Shown here: in pieces, positions 1 to 11,484 of the stretch | Layout of the letters: each line of letters starts with the position of its first letter | How positions within the stretch are numbered: the first letter of the stretch is position 1 | From: Pseudoalteromonas sp. Scap06 | GTDB lineage: Bacteria; Pseudomonadota; Gammaproteobacteria; Enterobacterales; Alteromonadaceae | Reading direction: 5' to 3' | Length of the DNA stretch: 64,000 bases | NCBI RefSeq assembly: GCF_013394165.1 | Contig: NZ_CP041330.1 | Coordinates: 1,232,501-1,296,500 of the forward strand | Translations under genes and position numbers: made by a program | Notes under the pieces: generated by a model | The model's database searches: none | What the model was told of the DNA's origin: nothing | Seen by the model: only the letters and a program-made list of their open reading frames with translations

Positions 1-913
<913 letters not shown>

Positions 914-1050
914 ATACAACGCCAAACGCGTTTTATGTGATAGTGAAACAAGCGAAGAAGTTAATAGACTAAAGTAGATTACTGAAAACTTTTATTATCA
1001 GAATTCCAAATTTTAGTTAGTGCGTAGCGATACGGACTGACACCCAAATT
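914..1050 (+). other. 23S-5S internal transcribed spacer
   Basis: This is 137 bp between the 23S and 5S genes. It contains no tRNA and no reading frame. It should be removed during rRNA processing. Confidence 0.85.
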
Positions 1051-1168
1051 TGCTTGGTGACAATAGCGTTTTGGACCCACCTGACCCCATGCCGAACTCA
1101 GTAGTGAAACGAAACAGCGCCGATGATAGTGTAGCATTTGTTATGTGAAAGTAGGTCATTACCAGGCT
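1051..1168 (+). rRNA. 5S ribosomal RNA
   Basis: The sequence has the gammaproteobacterial 5S signatures, with CCCACCTGACCCCATGCCGA in the first half and GCGCCGATGATAGTGT in the second. The ends TGCTTGGTGA and ACCAGGCT pair as helix I. The length of about 118 nt is normal. It follows 23S in the same transcript. Confidence 0.96.
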
Positions 1169-1180
1169 CCAAATAAGAGA

Positions 1181-1212
1181 AACCCGTTACAGAAATGTGA
1201 CGGGTTTTTTTA
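1181..1212 (+). terminator. rho-independent terminator of the rRNA operon
   Basis: AACCCGTTAC and GTGACGGGTT form a 10-bp stem with one G-U pair around a 6-nt loop, followed by seven T. It lies 12 nt after 5S rRNA. Confidence 0.93.
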
Positions 1213-1237
1213 CGTCTGCAGGAAAGTGAAAATATTA

Positions 1238-1258
1238 GCTATCAGCCGTCAGCTATCA
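1238..1258. repeat. three heptamer units GCTATCA / GCCGTCA / GCTATCA
   Basis: Three tandem 7-bp units, the middle one differing at two positions, lie between the rRNA terminator and the DUF2066 gene. I see nothing else definite in 1213-1477 beyond an AT-rich promoter-like stretch. Confidence 0.5.
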
Positions 1259-1477
1259 GTTGCACTGCGTCAAACTGACCACCGTATCGTGGGTTTAGTA
1301 TCTCGACAATATTCTAGGTGATTGCCGTAATTAAGTAGCGCACCGACTCCAATTAGTCGGTATTTACTTTGAGGTTTTTTATGATCATTAAAGCGAGCTT
1401 AATGGCGTTAGTGACTGAGAAAAATATAATTTTGCTTTGTTAGTGGCTTTGATTTAGGATCAAAACAGTTTAAAACC

Positions 1478-2548
1478 ATGAATGATTTGCCTGTGTATAG
1501 ATTATTAATTAGCGCCTTATCCATTTTCTTTTGTGTTTCTGTATCAGCAGTTGAAGTAACTGATCTATATCAAGATATTTTGGTCGTAGAAGATAAATCT
1601 CGTGATACTCGTTTAGACGCTAGCCGCAAAGCGTTACTTAACGTATTAGTAAAAGTGAGTGGTGACAAAAGCGCAGATGAAAATCGAGTCGCTAAGCAAC
1701 GCACTAAAGATATATCCGATTATATGCTGAAATTTGAATATGATGAGCGTATCCCCGGAGAGCTTAAATTATTAGTTAAGTTTGAAGCACGAAAAATCGA
1801 TGCACTAATCAAAGAGCTTAATTTGCCATTGTGGGGAATGCAACGACCACTGGTTGCAATCTGGTTAGGGATTGAAGATAACAGGCAACGAGAGCTAGTA
1901 ACTCAAGAAAGTTACCCACAGTTAGAGCAGCTCATTTATGATAAGGCAAGCCGTCGTGGATTACCTGTCGTTGTACCTTTGCTTGATTTACAAGATAGAC
2001 GCCTTGTTGGTGTCCCTGAGGTTTGGGGGAACTTTTCTGAACCAGTAGAAGAGGCATCTAAACGTTACAGTGCTGAGCGCAGTATTACTGCTAGAATGTA
2101 TCAAGAGTTTAACTCCGATAATTGGGTATTAGATTGGCGTTTTACTAATGACGAAATGTTTGAATCTAACCGAATTATTGGCTATAGACAGCAAATCGTT
2201 GCGCAAATGATTGATGATTTAGCGCAAGGTTTAGCTGGCGAATATGCGATCGATCCGAATGCGTATTATGAGCAACGTACTGCCAATTTGACCTTAAAAG
2301 GGACAGATAATTTTGTGGATATAGAGTTGGCAAAGCGCCGTCTACTCAACCTAAGTGTTGTCACCCAAGCGGTTATTATACGTAAAACTCCCGATTCTGT
2401 TGAATTTAAGCTAGATCATACCGGCACTGTAAACGATCTTAAAAAAGCCCTTGGTCTTGATAATGCCTTTAAAGATTATGTCGACCCCCGTGCTTTTTAT
2501 CACATAGTTGATAAGCAAAGCCTAGAGTATCAATGGGTTGAAAACTAA
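1478..2548 (+). CDS. DUF2066 family exported protein
   Basis: A 356-residue protein with an N-terminal signal peptide (hydrophobic segment about residues 8-23, ending SVSAVEV). The start of the mature protein matches the DUF2066 pattern: DLYQDILVVEDKSRDTRLDASRKAL followed by LVKVSG. The family is common next to hda in Alteromonadales and Vibrionales and has no firmly established function. Its TAA stop overlaps the ATG of hda by one base, so the two genes are almost certainly cotranscribed. The export call rests on the signal peptide alone; no lipobox is visible. Confidence 0.85.
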   Translation: MNDLPVYRLLISALSIFFCVSVSAVEVTDLYQDILVVEDKSRDTRLDASRKALLNVLVKVSGDKSADENRVAKQRTKDISDYMLKFEYDERIPGELKLLVKFEARKIDALIKELNLPLWGMQRPLVAIWLGIEDNRQRELVTQESYPQLEQLIYDKASRRGLPVVVPLLDLQDRRLVGVPEVWGNFSEPVEEASKRYSAERSITARMYQEFNSDNWVLDWRFTNDEMFESNRIIGYRQQIVAQMIDDLAQGLAGEYAIDPNAYYEQRTANLTLKGTDNFVDIELAKRRLLNLSVVTQAVIIRKTPDSVEFKLDHTGTVNDLKKALGLDNAFKDYVDPRAFYHIVDKQSLEYQWVEN

Positions 2549-3258
2549 TGCTAACTCAAGAGCCAATGCAAATGGCGCTACCGGTTACTTTACCGGATGA
2601 TGAAACATTTGCCTCTTATTTTGGGGGAGAAGACTCATTAGAGGTTAACCACCTTAAAGATAGCTTTTCTAAGCTATCTCAAGCTTTTCAGTATACTTAT
2701 TTGTGTGGCTTAGGAGACTCAGGTAAATCCCACTTGTTATACGCCACCTGTATTCAAGCCCAAGAGCGTGGCTTATCGAATATGCTGCTATCAATGCGAG
2801 AAGTTCTACATTTTGGCCCGATGGTTTTAGATGGTCTTGAGGCGCTAGATGTATTATGTATTGATGATGTTCACTTAGTGGCGGGTAATGATGCATGGGA
2901 AAAAGCGTTATTTAATTTCTTCAACCGCTTTAATGAGCCTAATAAAATGCTGGTAGTAACTGCTGATTTACTGCCAAATATGCTTAATATTAGCTTGCCT
3001 GATTTAGAATCACGCTTGAAGTGGGGGACCACCTTTCAAATTCGCTCCATGAGTGATGATGATAAAGCACAAGCGCTAGTAAAGCGGGCTAACATGCGCG
3101 GTCTTGAACTGAGTGACGAATGCGCGCGGTTTTTATTAACCCGTTTAAGTCGTGATATGCGCGCATTATTGGATGTATTAGACAAATTAGATCACGCATC
3201 CATGGCTGCACAGCGAAAATTAACTATTCCTTTCATAAAATCAACGCTAAAGCTGTAG
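2548..3258 (+). CDS. hda: DnaA regulatory inactivator Hda
   Basis: Hda is a short AAA+ protein related to DnaA domain III. With the beta clamp it stimulates ATP hydrolysis by DnaA after initiation and so prevents over-replication. The 236-residue length is typical. The N-terminus MLTQEPMQMALPVTL contains a clamp-binding-like QMALPV segment. Walker A is GLGDSGKSHL near residue 55, and Walker B LCIDDVHL is near 110. The arginine-finger region (LESRLKWG) and sensor 2 region (SRDMRALLDVLDKLD) are both present. The start overlaps the DUF2066 stop by one base. Confidence 0.95.
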   Translation: MLTQEPMQMALPVTLPDDETFASYFGGEDSLEVNHLKDSFSKLSQAFQYTYLCGLGDSGKSHLLYATCIQAQERGLSNMLLSMREVLHFGPMVLDGLEALDVLCIDDVHLVAGNDAWEKALFNFFNRFNEPNKMLVVTADLLPNMLNISLPDLESRLKWGTTFQIRSMSDDDKAQALVKRANMRGLELSDECARFLLTRLSRDMRALLDVLDKLDHASMAAQRKLTIPFIKSTLKL

Positions 3259-3260
3259 TA

Positions 3261-3277
3261 GGTCTAGAATCTAGACC
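3261..3277. other. 17-bp palindrome after hda
   Basis: GGTCTAGA and TCTAGACC flank a single A three bases after the hda stop. There is no T-tract, so it is more likely a 3'-end stabilising stem or a weak rho-assisted site than an intrinsic terminator. No pheM-like leader peptide is visible between here and pheS. Confidence 0.4.
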
Positions 3278-3325
3278 CCGCTTTCAGTTATCATTAGCTA
3301 ACTAAATTGTAATCACCTTCTTTGA

Positions 3326-4321
<996 letters not shown>

Positions 4322-4336
4322 GAGTGAAGAAATAAA

Positions 4337-6724
4337 ATGAAATTTAGTGAAAAGTGGTTAAGAGAGTGGGTAAATCCTGCAATTGATACGCAAGCTCTTT
4401 CGGAACAGCTTTCAATGGCTGGTTTAGAAGTAGATGGCGTAGAGCCGGCAGCAGCCAAATTTAATGGTGTTGTTGTAGGTGAGGTGGTTGAATGTGGCCA
4501 GCACCCTGATGCAGATAAACTACGTGTAACAAAAATTAATGTTGGTGGTGATGAACTGCTTGATATTGTTTGTGGTGCACCAAATTGCCGCCAAGGTATT
4601 AAAGTTGCTGTTGCCACTGTTGGTGCAGTATTACCAGGTGATTTTAAAATTAAAAAGGCCAAACTTCGTGGTCAACCATCATACGGCATGTTGTGTGCGT
4701 TTGATGAGCTAGGCATTAGCGAAGAGGGCGATGGCATTATGGAATTGCCGCTTGACGCGCCGATTGGCACAGATTTACGCGAATACTTAGGATTAGATGA
4801 CAACATCATAGATGTAGATTTAACCCCTAACCGTGGTGACTGTTTAGGTATTAAAGGCCTTGCTCGTGAAGTTGGCGTACTGAACAGCATTGATGTTAAT
4901 ACATTAAGTATTCCAGCGGTAGCACCGACAATTGAAGATAAAGTATCAATAGAGTTGGTTAACGATGAAGCTTGTCCTCGTTATTTAGGGCGTGTTATCA
5001 AAGGCATTAACCTTAATGCTGAAACACCTCTATGGATGGTTGAAAAGCTACGCCGTAGTGGTGTGCGTTCAATCGACCCGGTAGTTGATGTGACTAACTT
5101 TGTGTTATTAGAGCTTGGTCACCCAATGCATGCATTTGATTTAAATGCGATTGAGGGTGGAATTAAAGTACGTAGTGCAAACGCAGGTGAAGAATTAGTT
5201 TTACTTGATGGTAACACTGCAAAGTTAAATGAATCGACATTAGTGATTGCCGATCATCATAAAGCGCTAGCCATTGCTGGTATTTTTGGTGGTGAGCAAT
5301 CTGGCGTTACTGAAAAAACAGCTGATATTCTGTTAGAAAGCGCATTCTTTAACCCTGTTGCCATTGCTGGTCAAGCACGTAGCTACGGTTTACACACCGA
5401 TGCATCTCATCGCTATGAGCGTGGTGTAGACTTTGCTCTACAACATGATGCAATGGAGCGCGCTACAGCGTTACTGCTTGAAATTGTTGGTGGTGAAGCG
5501 GGTCCTGTTGTTGAAGCTGTGGCTGCTGATAAGTTACCAAAAGTAACTGAAGTACGTTTACGTCGTTCACGTTTAGACCGCGTTATTGGTCATCATATTG
5601 AAGATGCGAAAGTAACCGATATTCTGACGCGTTTAGGACTTGATGTTAAATTTGACAATGATAGCTGGAGTGCTGATGTACCAAGCTACCGTTTTGATAT
5701 TCGTATCGAAGAAGATTTAATTGAAGAAGTTGCACGTGTATACGGTTATAACAGCATTCCTAATGTTGCACCAACTGCAAAACTGAAAATGACCACGCAT
5801 GATGAGTCAACTGTTGCCCTGAGCCGTTTTCGTAATGCCTTAGTAACACGTGGCTATCAAGAAGCCATTACTTACAGTTTTGTTGACCCTAAAGCGCAAG
5901 CTATTTTACACCCTGAGTGTAATGCATTGGTATTGCCGCACCCAATTTCAATTGAAATGTCAGCGATGCGTGTAAGTTTAATGCCAGGGTTGCTTTCATC
6001 TGTTGCGTATAACCAAAACCGCCAACAACCTCGTATTCGCTTATTTGAACACGGCCTTAAGTTTATCAGTGATGTAAATGCTGAAAATGGTGTATACCAA
6101 GTGCCTGTTATTGGTGGCGTTATTACTGGTTTGGTTCATGGTGAGCATTGGGTTGAAGAAAAACGTAACGTTGATTTTTATGACCTAAAAGGGGATGTTG
6201 AAGCATTACTTGCAATTACCAACGATGTTAGCCGCTTTGAAATTAAAGCTGAGCAATCTGATGGTCTTCATCCTGGCCAGTCTGCCGTTATTTATGTTGA
6301 TGGTAAAAAAGTAGGTTTCTTTGGTGCATTACATCCTCAAGCGCAAAAATCGTTAGATATCAACAATGCTACTTTTGTGTTTGAAATTGAAATGTCGGCA
6401 TTAGAAAAAAGAAATTTACCTCAAGCTGTAGGGGTGTCTAAATTCCCATCAAATCGCCGCGACATCGCGATTTTAGTACAAGACAGCGTTAAAATTGGTG
6501 ATATTTTAAACGTCATCGGAAAAGTTGGCGGAAATCAATTGGTTGACCTAAACTTATTCGATGTGTATAAGGGCAAAGGTATTGAGCCAAATTATAAGAG
6601 TTTGGCGATTGCTCTAACACTGCAGGCGGTTGATAGAACACTCGAAGAGAAAGATATCAATCAGGTAGTTGATAACGTGGTGGCCGCACTGGCCGAACAG
6701 TTTAATGCATCGTTGAGGGACTAG
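4337..6724 (+). CDS. pheT: phenylalanyl-tRNA synthetase beta subunit
   Basis: The beta subunit of 795 residues is full length. An OB-fold tRNA-binding domain lies at about 40-150 ([19 protein letters not shown]). The B3/B4 editing domain that removes Tyr-tRNA-Phe follows, then B5 at about 400-470 and a C-terminal ferredoxin-like anticodon-binding domain ([12 protein letters not shown] near residue 700). It lies 15 bases after pheS and ends 2 bases before ihfA, so the three form one operon. Confidence 0.98.
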   Translation: MKFSEKWLREWVNPAIDTQALSEQLSMAGLEVDGVEPAAAKFNGVVVGEVVECGQHPDADKLRVTKINVGGDELLDIVCGAPNCRQGIKVAVATVGAVLPGDFKIKKAKLRGQPSYGMLCAFDELGISEEGDGIMELPLDAPIGTDLREYLGLDDNIIDVDLTPNRGDCLGIKGLAREVGVLNSIDVNTLSIPAVAPTIEDKVSIELVNDEACPRYLGRVIKGINLNAETPLWMVEKLRRSGVRSIDPVVDVTNFVLLELGHPMHAFDLNAIEGGIKVRSANAGEELVLLDGNTAKLNESTLVIADHHKALAIAGIFGGEQSGVTEKTADILLESAFFNPVAIAGQARSYGLHTDASHRYERGVDFALQHDAMERATALLLEIVGGEAGPVVEAVAADKLPKVTEVRLRRSRLDRVIGHHIEDAKVTDILTRLGLDVKFDNDSWSADVPSYRFDIRIEEDLIEEVARVYGYNSIPNVAPTAKLKMTTHDESTVALSRFRNALVTRGYQEAITYSFVDPKAQAILHPECNALVLPHPISIEMSAMRVSLMPGLLSSVAYNQNRQQPRIRLFEHGLKFISDVNAENGVYQVPVIGGVITGLVHGEHWVEEKRNVDFYDLKGDVEALLAITNDVSRFEIKAEQSDGLHPGQSAVIYVDGKKVGFFGALHPQAQKSLDINNATFVFEIEMSALEKRNLPQAVGVSKFPSNRRDIAILVQDSVKIGDILNVIGKVGGNQLVDLNLFDVYKGKGIEPNYKSLAIALTLQAVDRTLEEKDINQVVDNVVAALAEQFNASLRD

Positions 6725-6726
6725 AT

Positions 6727-7023
6727 ATGGCGCTTACTAAAGCCGACATAGCTGAACACCTATTTGAAAAGCTCGGGATCAATAAAAAAGATGCCAAAGA
6801 TTTAGTTGAAGCGTTTTTTGAAGAAATCCGCTCAGCGCTTGAAAAAGGCGAGCAGATTAAGCTCTCTGGATTTGGTAACTTTGATCTTCGAGATAAGAAA
6901 GAAAGACCGGGACGTAATCCGAAAACGGGAGAAGATATTCCAATTTCAGCGCGTCGCGTAGTTACTTTTAGGCCGGGGCAAAAGTTAAAGACCCGTGTCG
7001 AAGTAGGCACAAGCAAAAAATAA
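6727..7023 (+). CDS. ihfA: integration host factor alpha subunit
   Basis: A 98-residue member of the HU/IHF family. It pairs with IhfB to bend DNA sharply at specific sites. The sequence [18 protein letters not shown] matches IhfA, and the arm [19 protein letters not shown] carries the RNPKTG motif with the intercalating proline. It starts 2 bases after pheT and is followed at once by a terminator, so it closes the pheST-ihfA operon. IHF may matter for the sigma-54 promoter at 19980, since many such promoters need DNA bending. Confidence 0.97.
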   Translation: MALTKADIAEHLFEKLGINKKDAKDLVEAFFEEIRSALEKGEQIKLSGFGNFDLRDKKERPGRNPKTGEDIPISARRVVTFRPGQKLKTRVEVGTSKK

Positions 7024-7025
7024 AC

Positions 7026-7052
7026 AAAAAGGCAGCGCAAGCTGCCTTTTTT
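7026..7052. terminator. bidirectional terminator between ihfA and the DUF2989 gene
   Basis: GGCAGC and GCTGCC form the stem around GCAA, with five A before and six T after. It can end both the pheST-ihfA transcript and the convergent lipoprotein transcript. Confidence 0.9.
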
Positions 7053-7064
7053 GTATCTGTTGTA

Positions 7065-7862
7065 TTATTTCCGGGGAGAAATAAATTTTCCTTGGTTTAT
7101 TTGGTGTAATGTTTGCTCCGCGAGGGCATCTAAACTCTCTAAATTCTTTCCTTGTGCTATTAACTGCTGTTCAATTAATAATATATCGATATTTTTTATT
7201 CCAGAAAGCTCTGCTATTTTGGCAAAAATGTACGCGTGCTTATATTGGCGGTGCTTGTAAAAAAGACTAATTAAAGAGGTGTAAATTTCTGGATCAGGTA
7301 TTTGCTTAGCTTGATTTAACGCCAGTGTGTTGTATAAAAAACCAATCGCTTTTTGCTCATCAACTTTAATGTAATAAGACGCTAAATAAAATTGCATTTC
7401 AGCACTTGTTTCCACCGCGGGGGTATTTTCTAGAGCAAGTAGCCGGGTGAGTGCCGTTTCATCATTGTTTCTTGACCAATGGTAATAGAGTAGGCCAGGG
7501 TGAGTGGTTGCATGTGTTTGCTGATAAATACGTGCCATTTCTCTATTACTGGTGAGGTAGGCTCGTCGACGGGCGGTAGTTTTACCTTTCAGTTTTATAT
7601 GCTGAATATTAGCGGCTAAGCCAATACATTGGTTGTAATGCTCAAACGCTTTGAGTAGTTGATATTTGTTCTCATCGGCTGGTTGTAAGGATTCGCGGTA
7701 GCGAGAAAAAATAGTACGCTCTCGCAGTGCCTTACAGTGGCTATCGTGGTTAAGATCATTGCACATGGCGGGTGATTGCACACAAATATCTTCAACGGTA
7801 AAAGATTCTTCACATCCTGCAAGCAACAATGCAAAAGTGAGGGTTATGTGCTTAAAAGCCAT
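7065..7862 (-). CDS. probable DUF2989 family lipoprotein
   Basis: A 265-residue protein whose N-terminus ends in a lipobox (LLLAGC, Cys about residue 17), so it should be a lipid-anchored envelope protein. The mature part contains ICVQSPAMCNDLNHDSHC with four cysteines, then helical, repeat-like sequence (QFYLASYYIKVDEQKAIGFLYNTLAL) resembling TPR/Sel1 repeats. I place it in DUF2989 from the Cys-rich start and overall layout, with moderate confidence. The function is unknown. The SD sequence is GAGAGG. A MITE-like repeat ends only 20 bp upstream of the start codon. Confidence 0.7.
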   Translation of the reverse strand: MAFKHITLTFALLLAGCEESFTVEDICVQSPAMCNDLNHDSHCKALRERTIFSRYRESLQPADENKYQLLKAFEHYNQCIGLAANIQHIKLKGKTTARRRAYLTSNREMARIYQQTHATTHPGLLYYHWSRNNDETALTRLLALENTPAVETSAEMQFYLASYYIKVDEQKAIGFLYNTLALNQAKQIPDPEIYTSLISLFYKHRQYKHAYIFAKIAELSGIKNIDILLIEQQLIAQGKNLESLDALAEQTLHQINQGKFISPRK

Positions 7863-7881
7863 CCGAGCCTCTCAATTTATT

Positions 7882-8194
7882 AGGGTCTGTTGACCTTTCA
7901 AGGTTGAATTTGCAGCAGTCTGTTTGGTATAGAGGCAAGGCAGAGCCTATGTGGTGTGGTTATTCCCCATAAATAGGCGATAACGCAGCATCAATGCCAA
8001 ACAGGCGCTGCCCGAAGGGTTCTGCCTAGGGGCGATTTACTCTTTGTTGCCTACATGGATGTAGGTAAGGGGCGTGAGCAGGACGCGGAAGCTTTGCTCG
8101 GTTTTGACTTAGCCCACTAGGTTACAAACCTCGCGCCGCGATTAAACAGCCCCTAGTTTGAACAAATTTTAATCCGCAAAGGTCAACAGACCCT
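7882..8194. mobile_element. MITE-like repeat, copy 1 (313 bp, perfect 17-bp terminal inverted repeats)
   Basis: The element starts AGGGTCTGTTGACCTTT and ends with the exact inverse complement. It has no coding capacity. Internally it has nested inverted repeats (GCAGC..CTGTTTGGTAT against ATGCCAAACAG..GCTGC; CCTACAT against ATGTAGG; CTAGGGGC against GCCCCTAG), so a transcript would fold strongly. A second copy is at 62685-63041. No clear target duplication is visible. It looks like a non-autonomous transposon whose transposase is elsewhere in the genome. I cannot assign it to a named family. Confidence 0.8.
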
Positions 8195-8348
8195 CATATA
8201 ATATTATTCTAGCCTAAACTTTAGTCTCTAACAGTAGAGAATAAAATGAGATTAAATTAGAATAGGCCTGCCCGAAGGAATGTGTTGCTCTCAAAATTCG
8301 ATACATTCTTAGGCTATCCGTTCAAAATTGTTTAATTAGGTAAAAAAA

Positions 8349-9791
8349 ATGACCTCATCTCACGAGTTAGAATACACAAGTAGCTGGCAAGAACGTCAAG
8401 ATTACGCTGAAAGCATGCAACCAATTATTGGTAAATTGTACCGTAATCGTGGTATTGAAATCGCTGTTTACGGCCGTCCATTAGTAAACTCAAGCACTAT
8501 TGATATTATTAAGTCTCACAAATCAGTAGCCCAGTTTGAAGGAACTAAACTTCGCCTACGTGAAAGCTTCCCATTCTTAGAAGCTATCAGCAAAATGGAA
8601 TTAAATTCTGCCCGTATCGATATTGGTAAATTAGCATACAGCTATTTATACACAGATGCTGCGAATGGCCGTTCAGTAGAAGAGTTCGTTAAAGACGAAC
8701 TAGCTGAAATTGTTAATTCTGAGCCTAAAGCGCCACGTGACGTAGTACTTTACGGCTTTGGTCGTATCGGCCGCTTATTAGCACGTTTGTTAATTGAAAA
8801 ATCAGGCCCATACGCCGACTTAAACCTACGCGCTATTGTTGTGCGTGGTGGTAAAGACGGCGATTTAGAAAAACGTGCAAGCTTATTGCGTCGTGATTCT
8901 ATCCACGGTCCGTTCAATGGTTCAATTACCATTGATAAAGAACGTAATGCTATTAAAGCTAATGGTAGCTACATTCAAGTTATCTACGCTAATTCGCCAA
9001 GCGAAGTTGATTACAGTGCCTACGGTATCGAAAACGCACTTGTTGTTGATAACACTGGTATTTGGAAAGATGAAGCTGGTCTTGGTCAACACTTAGAATC
9101 TAAAGGTGCTGCAAAAGTATTATTAACAGCGCCAGCTAAGGGCAACATTAAAAATATCGTTTACGGTGTAAATAACCAAGATATTTTACCTGAAGATAAA
9201 ATTGTATGTGCTGCAAGCTGTACAACTAATGCAATAACGCCAACATTGAAAGCATTAAACGATCAGTTTGGTATTAAGAATGGTCACGTTGAAACAGTTC
9301 ACTCATACACTAATGACCAAAACTTAATTGATAACTACCACAAAGCAGAACGTCGTGGTCGTGCTGCGGCATTAAACATGGTTATCACTGAAACAGGTGC
9401 AGCTAAAGCGGTATCTAAAGCATTACCAGAGCTTGAAGGTAAACTAACAGGTAACGCAATTCGTGTACCTACACCAAACGTATCGTTAGCTATCTTAAAC
9501 TTGAATCTTGAAAAGAGCACGACGGTTGAAGAACTTAATGCGTTTTTACGTGAAACAGCACTTCACTCAGACCTACGTGATCAAATCGATTACACAGCAT
9601 CAACTGAAATCGTGTCTACCGATTTAGTGGGTAGCCGTTACGCAGGTGTTGTTGATTCTCAAGCAACGATTGTTGATGAAAACCGTGTTGTACTTTACGT
9701 ATGGTACGACAATGAGTTTGGTTATAGCTGCCAGGTAGTTCGCTGTATGCGCGATATGGCAGAAGTCTCATTCCCAAGTTTACCTCGATAA
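8349..9791 (+). CDS. gap: glyceraldehyde-3-phosphate dehydrogenase, long form
   Basis: The enzyme oxidises glyceraldehyde 3-phosphate to 1,3-bisphosphoglycerate with NAD(P) and phosphate. The 480 residues consist of an N-terminal extension of about 130 residues and then a standard GAPDH. The nucleotide-binding motif is GFGRIGRLLARLL near residue 135. The catalytic Cys291 is in ASCTTNAITP. The C-terminal catalytic half ends WYDNEFGYSCQVVRCM. This long type occurs in several marine gammaproteobacteria beside or instead of the usual 330-residue form. The role of the extension is not evident from sequence. The gene is monocistronic, with a terminator 15 bases after its stop. The MITE-like repeat lies about 150 bp upstream. 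Confidence 0.93.
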   Translation: MTSSHELEYTSSWQERQDYAESMQPIIGKLYRNRGIEIAVYGRPLVNSSTIDIIKSHKSVAQFEGTKLRLRESFPFLEAISKMELNSARIDIGKLAYSYLYTDAANGRSVEEFVKDELAEIVNSEPKAPRDVVLYGFGRIGRLLARLLIEKSGPYADLNLRAIVVRGGKDGDLEKRASLLRRDSIHGPFNGSITIDKERNAIKANGSYIQVIYANSPSEVDYSAYGIENALVVDNTGIWKDEAGLGQHLESKGAAKVLLTAPAKGNIKNIVYGVNNQDILPEDKIVCAASCTTNAITPTLKALNDQFGIKNGHVETVHSYTNDQNLIDNYHKAERRGRAAALNMVITETGAAKAVSKALPELEGKLTGNAIRVPTPNVSLAILNLNLEKSTTVEELNAFLRETALHSDLRDQIDYTASTEIVSTDLVGSRYAGVVDSQATIVDENRVVLYVWYDNEFGYSCQVVRCMRDMAEVSFPSLPR

Positions 9792-9805
9792 ACACTTGAG
9801 CAATT

Positions 9806-9834
9806 AAAAAAAGCCAGCACTTGCTGGCTTTTTT
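9806..9834 (+). terminator. terminator of the GAPDH gene
   Basis: AAGCCAGCA and TGCTGGCTT form a 9-bp stem with a 2-nt loop, flanked by A and T runs. It could work in both directions. Confidence 0.9.
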
Positions 9835-9983
9835 AGGTCTGAAGATTTTTAAAGTGTAGTGGTTATGGTACGCTTTATTAAATTGAGTACGTAGTAATAG
9901 CCGTTTAAAGTGCATTAACACGTACTTACCTCTTGGCTAAATCCTTTGGTCAAGACACACAGTTAACTAATAGGTTTGTTGTA

Positions 9984-11111
9984 ATGAAAATCAGTAGCAA
10001 TTTTGACAGTGGTAATATTAAAGTTATTGAAGCCACCGATCCGTTAAATATTCAGTTAGAAATTAATAAAGATCATCAGTCTGAGTTTTATCAGTGGTTT
10101 CACTTTCGTCTTGAAACAACGCCTTATCAATTACATCAGTTAAATATTAATAATCTTGATAAGTCTGCATACCCAGATGGTTGGGTAGACTACCAAGCTG
10201 TTGCCTCATACGACCGTCAAACATGGTTTCGTGTACCGTCTTCGTATGAAAATGGCACACTAACATTTGAGCTTGAGCCTGAGTGTAGCAGCGTTTACTT
10301 TGCCTATTTTGCTCCTTACAGCTACGACCGCCATTTAGACTTATTATCATGGGCACAAAGCCAAGAGCTTTGTCAGTTAGAGACGCTAGGTCAAACCCTT
10401 GATGGCCGTGATATGAGCGTGCTTAAAATTGGTCAGCCAAGTGCAGATAAAAAAATCATCTGGGTCACGGCTCGCCAACACCCGGGTGAAACTATGGCAG
10501 AGTGGTTTGTAGAAGGCTTATTACACAAGCTGCTTGATGATGAAGACCCACATGCAGCAGCCTTACTATCAAAAGCGGTATTCTATGTAGTGCCAAATAT
10601 GAATCCAGATGGCAGTGCACGTGGTCACTTACGTACTAATGCTAAAGGGGTTAACTTAAACCGTGAATGGCAAACACCAAGCATGGAAAATAGTCCTGAA
10701 GTTTACTTAGTGCTTAATAAAATGCGAGAAGCAGGTTTAGATATGCACCTTGACATTCACGGGGATGAAGCCATTCCATATAACTTTGTTGCCGGTAGTG
10801 AAGGCATACCAAGTTATGATGCACGCCTAAAAGGCCTTGAAGACAGCTTTAAAGCCGCGCTTTTAACTATTACTCCAGAGTTTCAAGATACGCATGGCTA
10901 CGATAAAGACGAACCAGGTCAAGCTAATTTAACAGTAGGTTCATCAGCGACCGCTGAAGAATTTAAAGCACTAACTTACACCGTTGAAATGCCATTTAAA
11001 GATAATAATGACTTACCAGATCCAGATTACGGCTGGTCAGATCGTCGTTCATATCAATTTGGTCAAGATACCTTAGCAGCCATTGTTAATGTTGTAGACA
11101 ACTTAAGATAA
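9984..11111 (+). CDS. M14-type cytosolic carboxypeptidase-like protein
   Basis: A zinc metallo-carboxypeptidase related to the cytosolic carboxypeptidase (CCP) branch of family M14. It has 375 residues from the start chosen here. Zinc ligands are His166 and Glu169 in ARQHPGETMAEW and His259 in LDIHGDE. Substrate-binding residues are in NPDGSARGHLRTNAKGVNLNREW, and the catalytic base is Glu335 in YTVEMPFKD. A beta-sandwich N-domain of about 130 residues precedes the catalytic domain, as in other CCPs. There is no signal peptide. I use the second in-frame Met (MKISSNFDSGNI) because the 17 residues before it look unlike the family; an upstream start at 9933 is possible. The physiological substrate is unknown. 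Confidence 0.88.
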   Translation: MKISSNFDSGNIKVIEATDPLNIQLEINKDHQSEFYQWFHFRLETTPYQLHQLNINNLDKSAYPDGWVDYQAVASYDRQTWFRVPSSYENGTLTFELEPECSSVYFAYFAPYSYDRHLDLLSWAQSQELCQLETLGQTLDGRDMSVLKIGQPSADKKIIWVTARQHPGETMAEWFVEGLLHKLLDDEDPHAAALLSKAVFYVVPNMNPDGSARGHLRTNAKGVNLNREWQTPSMENSPEVYLVLNKMREAGLDMHLDIHGDEAIPYNFVAGSEGIPSYDARLKGLEDSFKAALLTITPEFQDTHGYDKDEPGQANLTVGSSATAEEFKALTYTVEMPFKDNNDLPDPDYGWSDRRSYQFGQDTLAAIVNVVDNLR

Positions 11112-11125
11112 AACGCTTGTTTTAA

Positions 11126-11154
11126 AGGGTATCAATAATTTTGATGCCCTTTTT
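11126..11154 (+). terminator. terminator of the M14 gene
   Basis: AGGGTATCAA and TTGATGCCCT pair over 10 bp (one G-U) around TAATT, followed by T4AT4. The rest of the gap to 11484 is AT-rich and should hold the promoter of the symporter gene. I see no reading frame or RNA gene there. Confidence 0.85.
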
Positions 11155-11484
11155 ATTTTAGGCTAAACCGGCCGTATCAAAAAATAAAAATCATTTCCCA
11201 CCATCACACTAAAACGTTTCAATACACCTTCTCGACAGATTTAATAACCTATAATTTTAATCAATTCCCACTTAGTTAAACGTTGTCTTAGCAGGCTCAA
11301 TATAAATAAACAATAAGTTGTTTTGAAAATTAACTGTTAACAAGGTTGGGTACTTAAGTTAATATCGATTGAGCAATAAGAAAGACGAAAAAGATTAACC
11401 CCTTATTTCGTAAAGCTTATGACAGGTATTCTGAGTAGCAGAGTATGGTAATTAATAATAATAAATATAACTGTGAGGATGTTC

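Noticed and set aside
2669..2896. Minus-strand frame inside hda
   Set aside because: It is a shadow of the hda coding sequence, with no homology or start signals.
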